This document shows, in pieces, positions 52,829 to 62,201 of a stretch of 64,000 nt of DNA; the first letter of the stretch is position 1, and each line of letters opens with the position of its first letter. Source of the DNA: an uncultured Pelagibacteraceae bacterium (GTDB lineage Bacteria > Pseudomonadota > Alphaproteobacteria > Pelagibacterales > Pelagibacteraceae); assembly GCA_902517745.1 (NCBI GenBank), contig CABYDS010000002.1:98785-162784 (forward strand). The letters run 5' to 3'. The notes beneath the pieces are model-generated. The model was not told the DNA's origin. It worked only from the letters and a program-made list of their open reading frames with translations, and did not search any database. The position numbers and the translations under genes are program-made.

Positions 52829-55168
52829 ATGTTAGAAGAAAATTTAAGAATAAATGAACCTGGTTTAAATGTTTTGCCACCTGGGGTTGAAAGATATGTA
52901 GTTAATGGGGGTGGATTAACAGGAGTTCAGGTTTTTCCGGATGATGAAATTGAAATTATTAATAATGAAGGAAATCAAATTTGTGAAATAGTTGTTTTTA
53001 ATTCTGATGGAAATTCAGATCCATCAATTTTAAATTTAAAATCATCTAAATCAGAAAATGATATAATTAAAATTTTAAATAGAAATGAAGAAAGTTCGAA
53101 AATTGCTTTGCGCCAATTAGAAAAAAGAAATCTTAAAATTGCAAAATCTAAATCTTCAATCCTTTTTGATAAAGACACTCCACCAGGAGAAAAAATTAAA
53201 ATAAGTTCAAAAGATAAATGTTATTGCATTTTTTCTGCACCTGGTCATGATATGTTGGTTCATGAACAAAATCCTCCTACAGAATTAACTTTATTTATTA
53301 AAAGAAATAATATTGTTGACTATAAAGAACATAGAATAATTCCAGATCCAATTTTTGATCCTCTAGACGAAAAAAATATTGCAAAACAATCAGCGATTTC
53401 TTTTGAAGTTAAAGAAGGAGATTATATTCAAATAATTTGTCCAACTGGTAGACAATGTTCAGATTTTGTTGCTTTTGATACAGCTAAATTAGGTAAAGGT
53501 ATTGAAAAAGGTTTAGATTGGCAAACAACCAGGACCTTTATGGGAAATACATTTCCAGGACCAGGATTGTATTCAAAATTTTATGATACAGACCATGAGC
53601 CTTTAGTTGAAGTAATAAGAGATACTGTTGGTAGACATGACACTTTTAATCTTGCTTGTACATCGAAGTATTACGAAGATGCTGGTTATTTTGGGCATCC
53701 AAATTGCTCAGATAACTTAAGTGGTGCTATGGAAAATTTTGGGGTTAATAGACAAAAGGGATGGCACGCTATAAATTTATTTTTTAATACTTCAGCAGGA
53801 GGCTTAAATACCGTACTTTCTGATGAGTCATTTGCTAGACCTGGAGATTATGTAATATTAAGAGCTTTAAAAGATTTAACCTGCGGAACATCAGCCTGTC
53901 CAAGTGATATAGATCCATGTAATTCATGGAACCCTACAGATATTTTTGTTAGAACTTACGAAAAAAAAAGAGAATTTACAAAATCTTTTGCATTTAGAAT
54001 GAAACCAGACTCAGAATTAAAACTAACAAAAAATACAGGATTTCATGAAAGAACTTCAAAGTTAACAAGAAACTTTGTTGATGCTAGAGGATATTGGCTG
54101 CCCAATGATTACACTAAACACGGAGTAATAAATGAATATACAGCGTGTAGAGAAAAAGCAGTTTTAATTGATTTATCTTCTTTAAGAAAATTTGAAATAT
54201 TAGGTCCGGATGCAGAAGAATTAATGGACTATACTTTAACAAGAAACGTTAAAAAATTGTCAGTTGGACAAATTGTTTATTCTTCGATGTGTTATGAAAA
54301 TGGTTCTATGTTTGATGATGGAACATTGTTAAAAATGAGTGATCATGGATTTAGATGGGTATGTGGTGATGAATACGCAGGTGAATGGTTAAAAGAACAA
54401 GCAAAAAAGAAAAAATTTAATGTTTTAGTTAAAAACTCTACTGATCAAATAAATAATATTTCTCTACAAGGACCTAACAGTAGAAAAATTTTAGAAAAGT
54501 TTATTTTTACTCCACCAACACAACCTTCTATTTCAGAATTACAATGGTTTAGGTTTACAATCTGTAGAGTAAAAGAACTTAGTGGAATTCCATTAATGGT
54601 TTCTAGAACAGGATACACAGGCGAGTTAGGATACGAAATATGGTGTCACCCTTCAGATGCACCAGCAGTTTGGGATGTGCTTATGGAAGCTGGCAAAGAT
54701 GAAGGAATAATACCTGCTGGTTTTGGAGCATTAGATTTATTAAGAATTGAAGCTGGACTAATATTATTTGGTAATGAATTTGACGGCCAAGTTGACCCTT
54801 TTGAAGCTGGTGTTGGATTTACGGTTCCTTTAAAAACAAAAACAGCAGATTTCATTGGTAAAGAAGCATTAATAAAGAGAAAAGAAAATCCGCAAAAGAA
54901 ATTAGTTGGATTAGAACTTGTAGGAAAAGAAAAAGCTAATCACGGTGATTGCGTTCACATTGGAAGATCCCAAGTTGGAGTAGTTACAAGCGGATGTCTA
55001 TCTCCTACTTTGAATAAAAATATTGCTTTGTGCAGAATTGATATAGGTCATTCAGAAATAGGTATGAACGTTGAAGTCGGTAAAATTGATGGACATCAAA
55101 AAAGAATACCTGCTAAAATTGTTGGTTTCCCGCATTACGATCCTCAAAAAACACGTGTAAAATCTTAA
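52829..55168 (+). CDS. tdm: TMAO demethylase (Tdm): DUF1989 plus GcvT-type folate domain
   Basis: A 779-residue two-domain protein matching known Tdm. The N-terminal DUF1989 part (about 1-380) has the metal-binding cysteines in GRQCSDFVAF, HPNCSDNLSGAM and TCGTSACPSDIDPC. The C-terminal GcvT part (about 400-779) has IDLSSLRKFEILGPDAEEL, TGYTGELGYEIWCHP and FIGKEALIKRKENP. Tdm splits TMAO into dimethylamine and formaldehyde in the first domain and the second captures formaldehyde on THF. The partner Tmm and a candidate TMAO transporter are in the same window. Its TAA overlaps the next start (TAATG). Confidence 0.93.
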   Translation: MLEENLRINEPGLNVLPPGVERYVVNGGGLTGVQVFPDDEIEIINNEGNQICEIVVFNSDGNSDPSILNLKSSKSENDIIKILNRNEESSKIALRQLEKRNLKIAKSKSSILFDKDTPPGEKIKISSKDKCYCIFSAPGHDMLVHEQNPPTELTLFIKRNNIVDYKEHRIIPDPIFDPLDEKNIAKQSAISFEVKEGDYIQIICPTGRQCSDFVAFDTAKLGKGIEKGLDWQTTRTFMGNTFPGPGLYSKFYDTDHEPLVEVIRDTVGRHDTFNLACTSKYYEDAGYFGHPNCSDNLSGAMENFGVNRQKGWHAINLFFNTSAGGLNTVLSDESFARPGDYVILRALKDLTCGTSACPSDIDPCNSWNPTDIFVRTYEKKREFTKSFAFRMKPDSELKLTKNTGFHERTSKLTRNFVDARGYWLPNDYTKHGVINEYTACREKAVLIDLSSLRKFEILGPDAEELMDYTLTRNVKKLSVGQIVYSSMCYENGSMFDDGTLLKMSDHGFRWVCGDEYAGEWLKEQAKKKKFNVLVKNSTDQINNISLQGPNSRKILEKFIFTPPTQPSISELQWFRFTICRVKELSGIPLMVSRTGYTGELGYEIWCHPSDAPAVWDVLMEAGKDEGIIPAGFGALDLLRIEAGLILFGNEFDGQVDPFEAGVGFTVPLKTKTADFIGKEALIKRKENPQKKLVGLELVGKEKANHGDCVHIGRSQVGVVTSGCLSPTLNKNIALCRIDIGHSEIGMNVEVGKIDGHQKRIPAKIVGFPHYDPQKTRVKS

Positions 55169-55518
55169 TGTCAAAATCATCAAAGGATTTACTGGAATTT
55201 TGGGAAGATCAAATGAAACTGTCCCATACATCCAGTAATTACTTTTTCAGAAAGTCTCCTTCGCATTATCACATGATGTTGATTGTGATGAATTCCTATA
55301 AATTAAATGAAAACTTATCTGTCGAAGAACTTAAGACTAGACTTTTCAAAACCTCTAGACCCAAATCTGCACTCATGATCAAAGAAGCTTGTGATAAAGA
55401 ATTTTTTTACCTTGAGAAAACCGGAAATGACCATAGAAAAAAGTACGTTTTACCCACACAGAATTTTGTTAATGAATTTAACGAATATTTGAAAACTCTC
55501 AAAAATTTGAGTTTTTAA
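55168..55518 (+). CDS. Small winged-helix protein, possible MarR-like regulator
   Basis: A 116-residue protein that looks like a winged helix-turn-helix: an N-terminal helix (SSKDLLEFWEDQMKLSHTSS), a helical middle (NENLSVEELKTRLFKTSRPK SALMIKEAC), a wing containing EKTGNDHRKKYVLPT, and a C-terminal dimerisation-type helix. The wing pattern with D/R/K and the following Thr resembles MarR/PadR proteins. It is coupled to tdm by a TAATG overlap and could regulate the tdm/gmaS region. The call is by shape, not by a named family. Confidence 0.6.
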   Translation: MSKSSKDLLEFWEDQMKLSHTSSNYFFRKSPSHYHMMLIVMNSYKLNENLSVEELKTRLFKTSRPKSALMIKEACDKEFFYLEKTGNDHRKKYVLPTQNFVNEFNEYLKTLKNLSF

Positions 55519-55607
55519 TTAATAATCTAATAAATATTTAGAATTTATATAAATTATATATAAAAATTATTATATTCTTTCCTTTGCTAAAAAATTAAAG
55601 TTCAAAC

Positions 55608-56936
55608 ATGTCGTTACCGACAAAAGCAAAAGTTGTAATAATTGGTGGAGGAATTCACGGGTTAAGTACTGCTTGGAAACTTTCCGAAAAATATAAAAAT
55701 CCAAACGATGTCGTTGTCCTTGAAAAAAAAGACACTGCTGCAGGTGCAAGTGGAATTGCATGTGGAGTTGTTAGAAATAATTATTTTCAACCAGCAATGA
55801 GAGAATTAATGGCTCATTCAGTTAGTGTTTGGGAAAGTGATCCAGAGGCATTTAAATATAATGCTGTCGGCTATATGCAAATTTCTCCAGAAGTAATGCA
55901 TAAAGATGTTGCAAGTATTTATGAACAACAAAAAGCGATCGGATATGAATCAGAATTTATAGAAGGTGAAAAAGATTGCATGAAATATATGCAAGGAATT
56001 TTTAGTGATTGGCAAGCAAAAGGTATTACATCAGTCTTACATGAAAAGAAAGGTGGATACGCATTTAATAAAGATTCAATTAAAGCATTAGAGAAAAAAG
56101 CAAATTCAAACGGTGTACACGTTCATAAAGGAGTAAAGGTTACAGGTTTTAAAAGAGGGAGCAACAGCAATGCAATTACTGGCGTGGTTACAGATAAAGG
56201 TACAATTGATTGTGATCAGGTAGTTATTGGAGCAGGACCATGGGTAAGAGATTTTTGGAATATGTTGGAGTTACCAAAAACTACTAACATAAAAGATGCT
56301 AAAAATGGAAAAATGCATGAAGTTGAAATGTGGAAGTACTGGTTTTTACAAGAAGGTGTATTGGGTGTAGATGCAGATTATTTAAAAACTAATGAAGGTA
56401 AACCGCCTCCAGTAATTCATGTTGATACAGATGCACCACTTTATTCTGACACAGATGGTAAAATAATTACAGAAGACTTATGGGGTATATATTATAAACC
56501 TGATATTGAAGGATTGGGCGTTCAAGGTGGAACATCACCTTACATTGTTCAAAAACATTTTGATGAAGTTAATGTTGACCCATATGGAATTGACTCTCCT
56601 GAATATCAAACTACTGATAAATTTTCTGATATGTGGACTTCAGCACTTGCACATATTCAGAAACGTTTTGTTGGTAAATCTCATTTATATAGAAAGGGAC
56701 CATCAGGAGGATTGGGTTGTTTAACTCCAGATTCATTCCCGATATTCGATAGATTTTTTGAAAATGTTTACATGATTGCAGATGCAAATCATGGTTATAA
56801 AATGATAGGTGTTGGACACCTTGTTGCACAAGAAATTTTAGGTCAAGAAAGTGAATTACTAAAACCGTTCAGGTTCGATAGATATGAAAAAGGTAAACTT
56901 CATCCCACATCGAACAGTCCGTTTCCTTGGAGCTAA
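55608..56936 (+). CDS. FAD-dependent oxidoreductase of the sarcosine oxidase beta (DAO) family
   Basis: A 442-residue single-domain flavoprotein. FAD loop VVIIGGGIHGLSTAWKLSE, then GASGIACGVVRNNYFQPAMRELM and GAGPWVRDFWNML; the C-terminus DANHGYKMIGVGHLVAQ closes the FAD fold. No folate domain is attached, unlike DMGDH. It sits between tdm and gmaS, where a dimethylamine-to-methylamine step or N-methylglutamate oxidation would fit, but known bacterial dimethylamine monooxygenase (DmmABC) is a different, multi-subunit enzyme. The substrate is therefore open. A second copy of this family in the window is soxB. Confidence 0.88.
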   Translation: MSLPTKAKVVIIGGGIHGLSTAWKLSEKYKNPNDVVVLEKKDTAAGASGIACGVVRNNYFQPAMRELMAHSVSVWESDPEAFKYNAVGYMQISPEVMHKDVASIYEQQKAIGYESEFIEGEKDCMKYMQGIFSDWQAKGITSVLHEKKGGYAFNKDSIKALEKKANSNGVHVHKGVKVTGFKRGSNSNAITGVVTDKGTIDCDQVVIGAGPWVRDFWNMLELPKTTNIKDAKNGKMHEVEMWKYWFLQEGVLGVDADYLKTNEGKPPPVIHVDTDAPLYSDTDGKIITEDLWGIYYKPDIEGLGVQGGTSPYIVQKHFDEVNVDPYGIDSPEYQTTDKFSDMWTSALAHIQKRFVGKSHLYRKGPSGGLGCLTPDSFPIFDRFFENVYMIADANHGYKMIGVGHLVAQEILGQESELLKPFRFDRYEKGKLHPTSNSPFPWS

Positions 56937-57003
56937 TTTATCTAAGTAGACAAACGTTTTTTTTTCAGTTACCTTTTTGATCTGAAAATTCAAAGGGGGA
57001 AGA

Positions 57004-58473
57004 ATGACGGATCTTGAAAAACACGTAAACCAACCAGGTAGAGCTAAACTCGTCAAAAAGGTTAGAGAAAAAATAAACGAATTAGGAATTACTTATATCT
57101 ATTATCAATTTATTTCAGTAACTGGAAGAGTTGTTGGAAAAGGAATACCAGCAGACCACTGGGAAAGAACTGCAGAAAAAGGTTTTCAATTGGTTTATGG
57201 AGCAACAGCAAATTTATTTTTAGATCGTCATAATAATTATATTGGATATGGTCCAGAAGCTATGGAATTGGTAGGAATACCTGATCCAGAAACTTTTGTT
57301 CAATTGCCTTGGGATAAGAGAGTTGGAAGAGTTTTTGTTACATGTTTTAGAAATAGAGAAGAAAGAAAAAATCCAGGTGGTCATTTAACAAGTGACTGCA
57401 GAGGTAATCTTAGAATTTTCATGAATGAGTTCAAAAAGAAACATGGGTTAGAATTAAGAGTTGGAACAGAGCCTGAAATGATGTGGTTAACAAAAAATCC
57501 TGACGGAACTCCAACTGGACAAGGTTTCTCAAAACCTTTCTGTTATCATATTGATCAATTTGAATCATTAAGACCTGTGTTTATGAAGGTTATTGAATAC
57601 GCAAAAGCGATGGGTCTTGATATGATCCAAGGTGACCATGAAGATGCTCCAGGTCAATTAGAGCTTAACTGGACATTTGATAATGTTTTAAGAAACGCAG
57701 ATAGATTATCTACGTATAGACAAATTTGTGCTCAAGTAGCAAGAGAACATAATCTTATAGCTTGCTTTATGACTAAACCATTTATGGGAGTTTCAGCAAG
57801 TGGATGTCACACCAACATGTCTTTGTGGAAAGGTGGAAAAGTATCAGTAAACAAATTGGGTAACAAAAAACTTCCAGGTGTAGAAGAAGTTTTTAGCTAT
57901 GTATCCGGTGGAACTAATACTTTCATGCCAGATACTAAAGATATGCAATTGCCTGGAAAGATTGGATTACAATCAATTGCAGGGATAATGAAACACTTAC
58001 CAGCTTTAACAGCAATTGGTTCTTCGACAGTGAACTCATATAGAAGATTATGGGATCAAGGTTTTTGGGCACCAGTATATGCTGACTGGGGTTATCAAAA
58101 TAGAACATGTGGTCTAAGGGTATCTGCTCCAGGTAGATTCGAGTACAGATCAGTTGACTCTATGCATAATCCATATTTATTAGGTGCAGCATTACTTAAA
58201 GCTTGTGATGAAGGAATATCTAAAAAAATGAAACCAGCCAAACCTGAGTCTAGAAATATATATGAAGCTCAAAAAGCTGGTAAAGATGTTAAAAAACTTC
58301 CACTAAGTTTAGGTGAAGCTTTAGATAGATTGGCGGAAGATGAAGTAATAAAATCATCAATGCCAGATGAAATGTATAAAGTATTTAATTGGTACAAACG
58401 AGATGAGTGGGAAAAATTCTTGGGTGCAACAACACAATGGGATCTTGATACTTATCTGGATTGTTTACCATAA
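57004..58473 (+). CDS. gmaS: Gamma-glutamylmethylamide synthetase (GmaS), glutamine synthetase family
   Basis: A 489-residue glutamine-synthetase-fold enzyme. LRVGTEPEMMW and QGDHEDAPGQLELNW are metal/glutamate sites, FMTKPFMGVSASGCHTNMS the ATP loop region, and GLRVSAPGRFEYRSVDS a further conserved element. It is followed directly by mgsABC, the diagnostic arrangement for GmaS rather than GlnA. It joins methylamine to glutamate with ATP to make gamma-glutamylmethylamide. A strong Shine-Dalgarno (AAAGGGGGAAG at 56992-57002) precedes the ATG. Confidence 0.93.
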   Translation: MTDLEKHVNQPGRAKLVKKVREKINELGITYIYYQFISVTGRVVGKGIPADHWERTAEKGFQLVYGATANLFLDRHNNYIGYGPEAMELVGIPDPETFVQLPWDKRVGRVFVTCFRNREERKNPGGHLTSDCRGNLRIFMNEFKKKHGLELRVGTEPEMMWLTKNPDGTPTGQGFSKPFCYHIDQFESLRPVFMKVIEYAKAMGLDMIQGDHEDAPGQLELNWTFDNVLRNADRLSTYRQICAQVAREHNLIACFMTKPFMGVSASGCHTNMSLWKGGKVSVNKLGNKKLPGVEEVFSYVSGGTNTFMPDTKDMQLPGKIGLQSIAGIMKHLPALTAIGSSTVNSYRRLWDQGFWAPVYADWGYQNRTCGLRVSAPGRFEYRSVDSMHNPYLLGAALLKACDEGISKKMKPAKPESRNIYEAQKAGKDVKKLPLSLGEALDRLAEDEVIKSSMPDEMYKVFNWYKRDEWEKFLGATTQWDLDTYLDCLP

Positions 58474-58490
58474 TTTAATAAGGAAATTAT

Positions 58491-59432
58491 ATGTGCGGGA
58501 TTGCAGGATTAATTCATAGAGGAAATACTTCAAACGTTGGTTTTGAACTTCAAGGTATGCTTCAAGCATTAAAGCATAGAGGAGAAGATTCAACTGGATA
58601 CGCTCTATATGGAAAAACTGATGGTCAAAATTTCATCATGCGATTTAAGGTTGGTGAAAATGTTGCAGAGGGAAGTTCTTCAGTAAAAGAAGATGTATCA
58701 GTTTATGACGAAAGAAAAAAAATTGTTGATTCTTATCTTTCTGAGCTAGGCGCTAAAGTGATAAAAGAAGATAGAATTCTTCCTTATTCATTACGATATG
58801 AAATTCAGTATGACAAAGATTTAATGGAATTTTCTCAAAAAATAGAAAGTGTTGAAGGTGTAGAAATATTATCTATGGGAAAATCTCTAGAAGTAATTAA
58901 AGATCTAGGAAACGCTGAAGTTGTTTGTAACAGATATAATTTAGATAAAGTTGTCGGGACACATGCAATTGGTCATGCTAGGATGGCAACAGAGTCGGGA
59001 GTGGATATTAAATCTGCTCACCCATTTTGGGGTTATCCTTTTAGTGATGTGTCAGTCGTTCATAATGGACAATTAACAAACTATTGGAATAATAGAAGAG
59101 TATTGGAAAACAAAGGCATGAGATTTATGTCAGAATGTGACTCTGAATTAATCGCTGTATATCTTGCAGAAAAAATGAGAAATGGAGCTACATTAGAAGA
59201 GGGAATGAAAGAGTCTCTCGTAGGTTTAGATGGGGTATTTACTTATTTTGTTGCTACAAAAGATAGCTTAGGAATGGCGAAAGATACAATGGCTGCAAAA
59301 CCACTAGTATTGTATGAGTCAGATGATTTAGTTGCAATGGGGTCAGAGGAAATTGCAATAAGATCAATATTACCACAAGAAATCGAAACTTATGATCCTT
59401 TTGATGGAGAAGTTAAAGTATGGCAAATTTAA
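58491..59432 (+). CDS. mgsA: N-methylglutamate synthase subunit A (class II amidotransferase-like)
   Basis: A 313-residue Ntn-type amidotransferase with nucleophile Cys2 (MCGIAGLIHRG), LKHRGEDSTGYALYG, HAIGHARMATESGVD and SVVHNGQLTNYWN. It corresponds to GlxB/MgsA, the subunit that handles the gamma-glutamyl donor (gamma-glutamylmethylamide) for N-methylglutamate synthase. It starts 17 bases after gmaS and overlaps mgsB by 13 bases. EgtC of ergothioneine synthesis has a similar fold but is excluded by the mgsBC neighbours. Confidence 0.93.
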   Translation: MCGIAGLIHRGNTSNVGFELQGMLQALKHRGEDSTGYALYGKTDGQNFIMRFKVGENVAEGSSSVKEDVSVYDERKKIVDSYLSELGAKVIKEDRILPYSLRYEIQYDKDLMEFSQKIESVEGVEILSMGKSLEVIKDLGNAEVVCNRYNLDKVVGTHAIGHARMATESGVDIKSAHPFWGYPFSDVSVVHNGQLTNYWNNRRVLENKGMRFMSECDSELIAVYLAEKMRNGATLEEGMKESLVGLDGVFTYFVATKDSLGMAKDTMAAKPLVLYESDDLVAMGSEEIAIRSILPQEIETYDPFDGEVKVWQI

Positions 59433-60274
59433 AAACATCAGAAAAAAAAAGTAAAGCTCAATCAATGGGACTTCATACAGAAGTCTTAACTGGAAAAACA
59501 CAACAAAAATTTTTTAATCCAGATGAGGCTGAGAATTTTTATTACTTTGGGACATATGATGTAGATTTTAACAAAAGAACTGAAATTGACGTTAAAAACA
59601 TGGATTGTCGTGAAGCAAATAAAAAAATTGATGAATTAATGAAAGATGGATACGGAACCATTGTAATAAAGAACCCACAGGGAAAACATAGCTTGGGAGT
59701 TGGAATTCTCAATAAATTAAATTTAATATTTGAAGGTAGTTTGGGGTACTTTGGGTGTGGATCAATGGATGGTCCTATTGTTAGAATTAATGGAAGAGTG
59801 GGATGGTCATGTGCAGAAAATATGATGGCAGGAAAAGTAGTAATTGAAAAAAATGCAGGTTCATGTTTTGGTGCGGCAATTAGAGGTGGAGATCTGATAT
59901 GCAAAGGAAGCGTAGGTGCCAGAACAGGAATTGATCAAAAAGGTGGAACAATAATTATTGGCGGAGATGCTGGCGCTTTTACAGGTTTTATGATGCAGAG
60001 AGGGCGAATTATTATTCTTGGAGATGTTGGAATAAATTTAGGAGATTCTATGTATGATGGGACAATTTTTGTAGGTGGAAAAATTGGATCATTTGGTAGT
60101 GATGCTGTCGAAGCTGAGTTGACTGATTCAGATCAAGACTGGCTTAAAAGAAAATTAAAGGTTGCGGAGATCGGAGAAAACTTCGATGTTTCTAAGATGA
60201 CAAAAGTTGTAGCAGGAAAAAAACTTTGGAATTACGATGCTCTTGAACCTACAGAAAAAAAAGGAGCAATTTAA
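59420..60274 (+). CDS. mgsB: N-methylglutamate synthase subunit B (GXGXG domain)
   Basis: A 284-residue protein built on the GXGXG beta-helix of the C-terminal domain of glutamate synthase alpha. Repeated glycine-rich turns are visible, for example GSLGYFGCGSMDGPIV, GAAIRGGDLICKGSVGARTG and GDAGAFTGFMMQRGRI, with an N-terminal extension of about 65 residues. It overlaps mgsA by 13 bases and abuts mgsC, whose Shine-Dalgarno (AAGGAG at 60261-60266) lies inside its last codons. Confidence 0.93.
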   Translation: MANLKTSEKKSKAQSMGLHTEVLTGKTQQKFFNPDEAENFYYFGTYDVDFNKRTEIDVKNMDCREANKKIDELMKDGYGTIVIKNPQGKHSLGVGILNKLNLIFEGSLGYFGCGSMDGPIVRINGRVGWSCAENMMAGKVVIEKNAGSCFGAAIRGGDLICKGSVGARTGIDQKGGTIIIGGDAGAFTGFMMQRGRIIILGDVGINLGDSMYDGTIFVGGKIGSFGSDAVEAELTDSDQDWLKRKLKVAEIGENFDVSKMTKVVAGKKLWNYDALEPTEKKGAI

Positions 60275-61666
60275 ATGGCAAAGAAAAAAAATGGTAATGG
60301 AAAGTCAAACGGACATTCTAATGGTAATGGAATAGCTTCAAGAAACAAAAGTTTGTTAGGACACAACGCTATTTTTACTCCAGAAGTTATGGACGACATT
60401 CATATCAAAGCGGAATTAGGAAGATACAGAATGAGAGGAATGGCTTTGATGAAAAAGATACCTACTTTCGATGATCTAGTTTTCTTGCCAGGTACATTAA
60501 CAAGATTTGTTATTGAAGGTTACAGAGAAAAATGTGAGACCAAAACTATTATTGGTCCAAGATGTGAAAATCCAATTGAACTTGATATTCCAGTTTACAT
60601 TACGGGAATGAGTTTTGGAGCTTTATCTTATGAAGCAAAAACTGCATTAGCTAGAGGTGCTACAATGGCTGGTAGCGCAACATGTTCAGGTGAAGGTGGA
60701 ATGATACCAGATGAGAGAAGATATTCAGAAAAATGGTTTTATCAGTGCATACAATCAAGATACGGTTTTAATCCACACCATGCACAACTAGCTGATGGAA
60801 TTGAGGTATTTATTGGACAAGGACAAAAAGTTGGAATGGGTGGTCATTTGATGGGTCAGAAAGTTACTGACCAAGTTGCAGAAATGAGATCGCTACCTGC
60901 AGGTATTGATCAAAGATCTCCAGCAAGACATCCTGATTGGCTGGGTCCAGATGATTTAGCTTTAAAAGTTCAAGAGCTTAGAGAATTAACAAAAAACAAA
61001 GTGCCAATTCAATTAAAACTTGGAGCTGCTAAAGTATATGATGATGTGAGGATGGCAGCAAAATGTGATCCAGATTCAATTTATCTTGATGGAATGGAAG
61101 GGTCAACAGGTGCTGGACCACACATTGCAGCTGCAAACACAGGTATCCCGGGAATTGCTGGAATTAGAGAAGCAAGAAGAGCTTTGGATGATGTAGGTAA
61201 AACTGGAAAAGTAACTTTAATTTATGCTGGTGGTGTTAGAGATGGAGCAGATATGGCTAAAGCTTTAGCACTTGGTGCAGACGCAATTGCAATCGGAACA
61301 GGCGCGATGGTGGCATTAAATTGCAATAAAGAAATACCAGAATCTAATTTTGAAAAAGAAATGGGTGTTCCCGCGGGTCATTGCTATCACTGTCATACCG
61401 GTAGATGTCCAGTAGGAGTAGCTACTCAAGATCCAAAATTAAGAAAAAGATTAAATCCTGATGATGCAGCATTAAGAGTTTATAATTACTTGCATGCGAT
61501 GACATTGGAGGCTCAATTGTTGGCTAGAGCATGTGGAAAAACAAATATTCACTCGCTAGAACCAGAAGATATGGCAGCATTAACAATGGAGGCTTCTGCT
61601 TTAGCTAAAGTACCTCTTGCAGGAACAAATCATACAGTAGGAGTTAAAGATTTCCATAAAATCTAA
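60275..61666 (+). CDS. mgsC: N-methylglutamate synthase subunit C (FMN-binding glutamate synthase domain)
   Basis: A 463-residue FMN/4Fe-4S protein of the GltB central-domain family (GlxD/MgsC). PVYITGMSFGALSYEAK, IQLKLGAAKVYDDVRMAA, IYLDGMEGSTGAGPHIAAA and YAGGVRDGADMAKALALGADA are substrate and FMN elements; the cluster cysteines are in GHCYHCHTGRCPVGVATQD. It makes N-methylglutamate from 2-oxoglutarate and the methylamine released by MgsA. A low-complexity N-terminus (about 18 residues of Lys/Asn/Gly/Ser) precedes the domain. Confidence 0.95.
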   Translation: MAKKKNGNGKSNGHSNGNGIASRNKSLLGHNAIFTPEVMDDIHIKAELGRYRMRGMALMKKIPTFDDLVFLPGTLTRFVIEGYREKCETKTIIGPRCENPIELDIPVYITGMSFGALSYEAKTALARGATMAGSATCSGEGGMIPDERRYSEKWFYQCIQSRYGFNPHHAQLADGIEVFIGQGQKVGMGGHLMGQKVTDQVAEMRSLPAGIDQRSPARHPDWLGPDDLALKVQELRELTKNKVPIQLKLGAAKVYDDVRMAAKCDPDSIYLDGMEGSTGAGPHIAAANTGIPGIAGIREARRALDDVGKTGKVTLIYAGGVRDGADMAKALALGADAIAIGTGAMVALNCNKEIPESNFEKEMGVPAGHCYHCHTGRCPVGVATQDPKLRKRLNPDDAALRVYNYLHAMTLEAQLLARACGKTNIHSLEPEDMAALTMEASALAKVPLAGTNHTVGVKDFHKI

Positions 61667-61674
61667 TAGCAAAT

Positions 61675-62085
61675 ATGCCAAAGAAAAAAGGTAAGAAAAA
61701 AGTCAAATCAAAAGAGATCAAAGGTCAATTAGGAAAAAAAAAAGAAACTGCAAGAGAAAAAATGATTGGCCAAACAATTGGCTACCGATATGATGTTAAT
61801 CTTTTGCCTGACTATAGTCGACTAACTCCATTTTTAAAAAAATATATAGAAGCTATGGGTTGGGATGATCTTAATTGGTTAGAAGATGTTCATATGGGTT
61901 ATGAAGAAAATAGACCCGCTGTTTTTGATAGAAATGCTAATGGTTGGGTAACGATACCAAGTAAAATAAAATTACCTAATAATCAGCAAGATAGAGATAT
62001 GATAGCTAGAGAATTATTGGTAAAGTTTCAAATGTCCCCGAATCATCCTCTGGTTGACCTTAAAAAAGCATATTTAAAATTCTAA
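61675..62085 (+). CDS. Unknown protein with basic N-terminus, 136 residues
   Basis: A 136-residue protein whose first about 30 residues are a lysine-rich, probably disordered tail (MPKKKGKKKVKSKEIKG). The rest looks like a compact helical domain: GYRYDVNLLPDYSRLTPFLKKYI, MGWDDLNWLEDVHMGYEENRP and KFQMSPNHPLVDLKKAYL. It has no cysteine, signal peptide or TM. It begins 8 bases after mgsC and is followed by the ammonium transporter, so it travels with the methylamine genes. No family recognised. Confidence 0.75.
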   Translation: MPKKKGKKKVKSKEIKGQLGKKKETAREKMIGQTIGYRYDVNLLPDYSRLTPFLKKYIEAMGWDDLNWLEDVHMGYEENRPAVFDRNANGWVTIPSKIKLPNNQQDRDMIARELLVKFQMSPNHPLVDLKKAYLKF

Positions 62086-62201
62086 TTTCAATTTCAAGTT
62101 GTTAAAATAATTATTAACTTCTACTTTTTATAAATAAAATAAAATTGTCAGCGTAAAAAAAATTTCATAGAGTCTATTAACTATTAATAGGAGAGAGAAA
62201 T

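Noticed and set aside
57004..58473. Housekeeping glutamine synthetase GlnA
   Set aside because: Position directly upstream of mgsABC points to gamma-glutamylmethylamide synthetase.
58491..59432. EgtC, the class II amidotransferase of ergothioneine synthesis
   Set aside because: It shares Cys2 and the fold, but it is followed by the GXGXG and FMN subunits of N-methylglutamate synthase and lies 40 kb from egtB.
59542..59904. A 120-residue reading frame opposite mgsB
   Set aside because: Antisense to a strongly conserved gene, proline-rich shadow with no start signal.
60275..61666. Ordinary glutamate synthase large subunit
   Set aside because: The amidotransferase, FMN and GXGXG domains are on separate genes behind a GmaS-type synthetase, the N-methylglutamate synthase arrangement.
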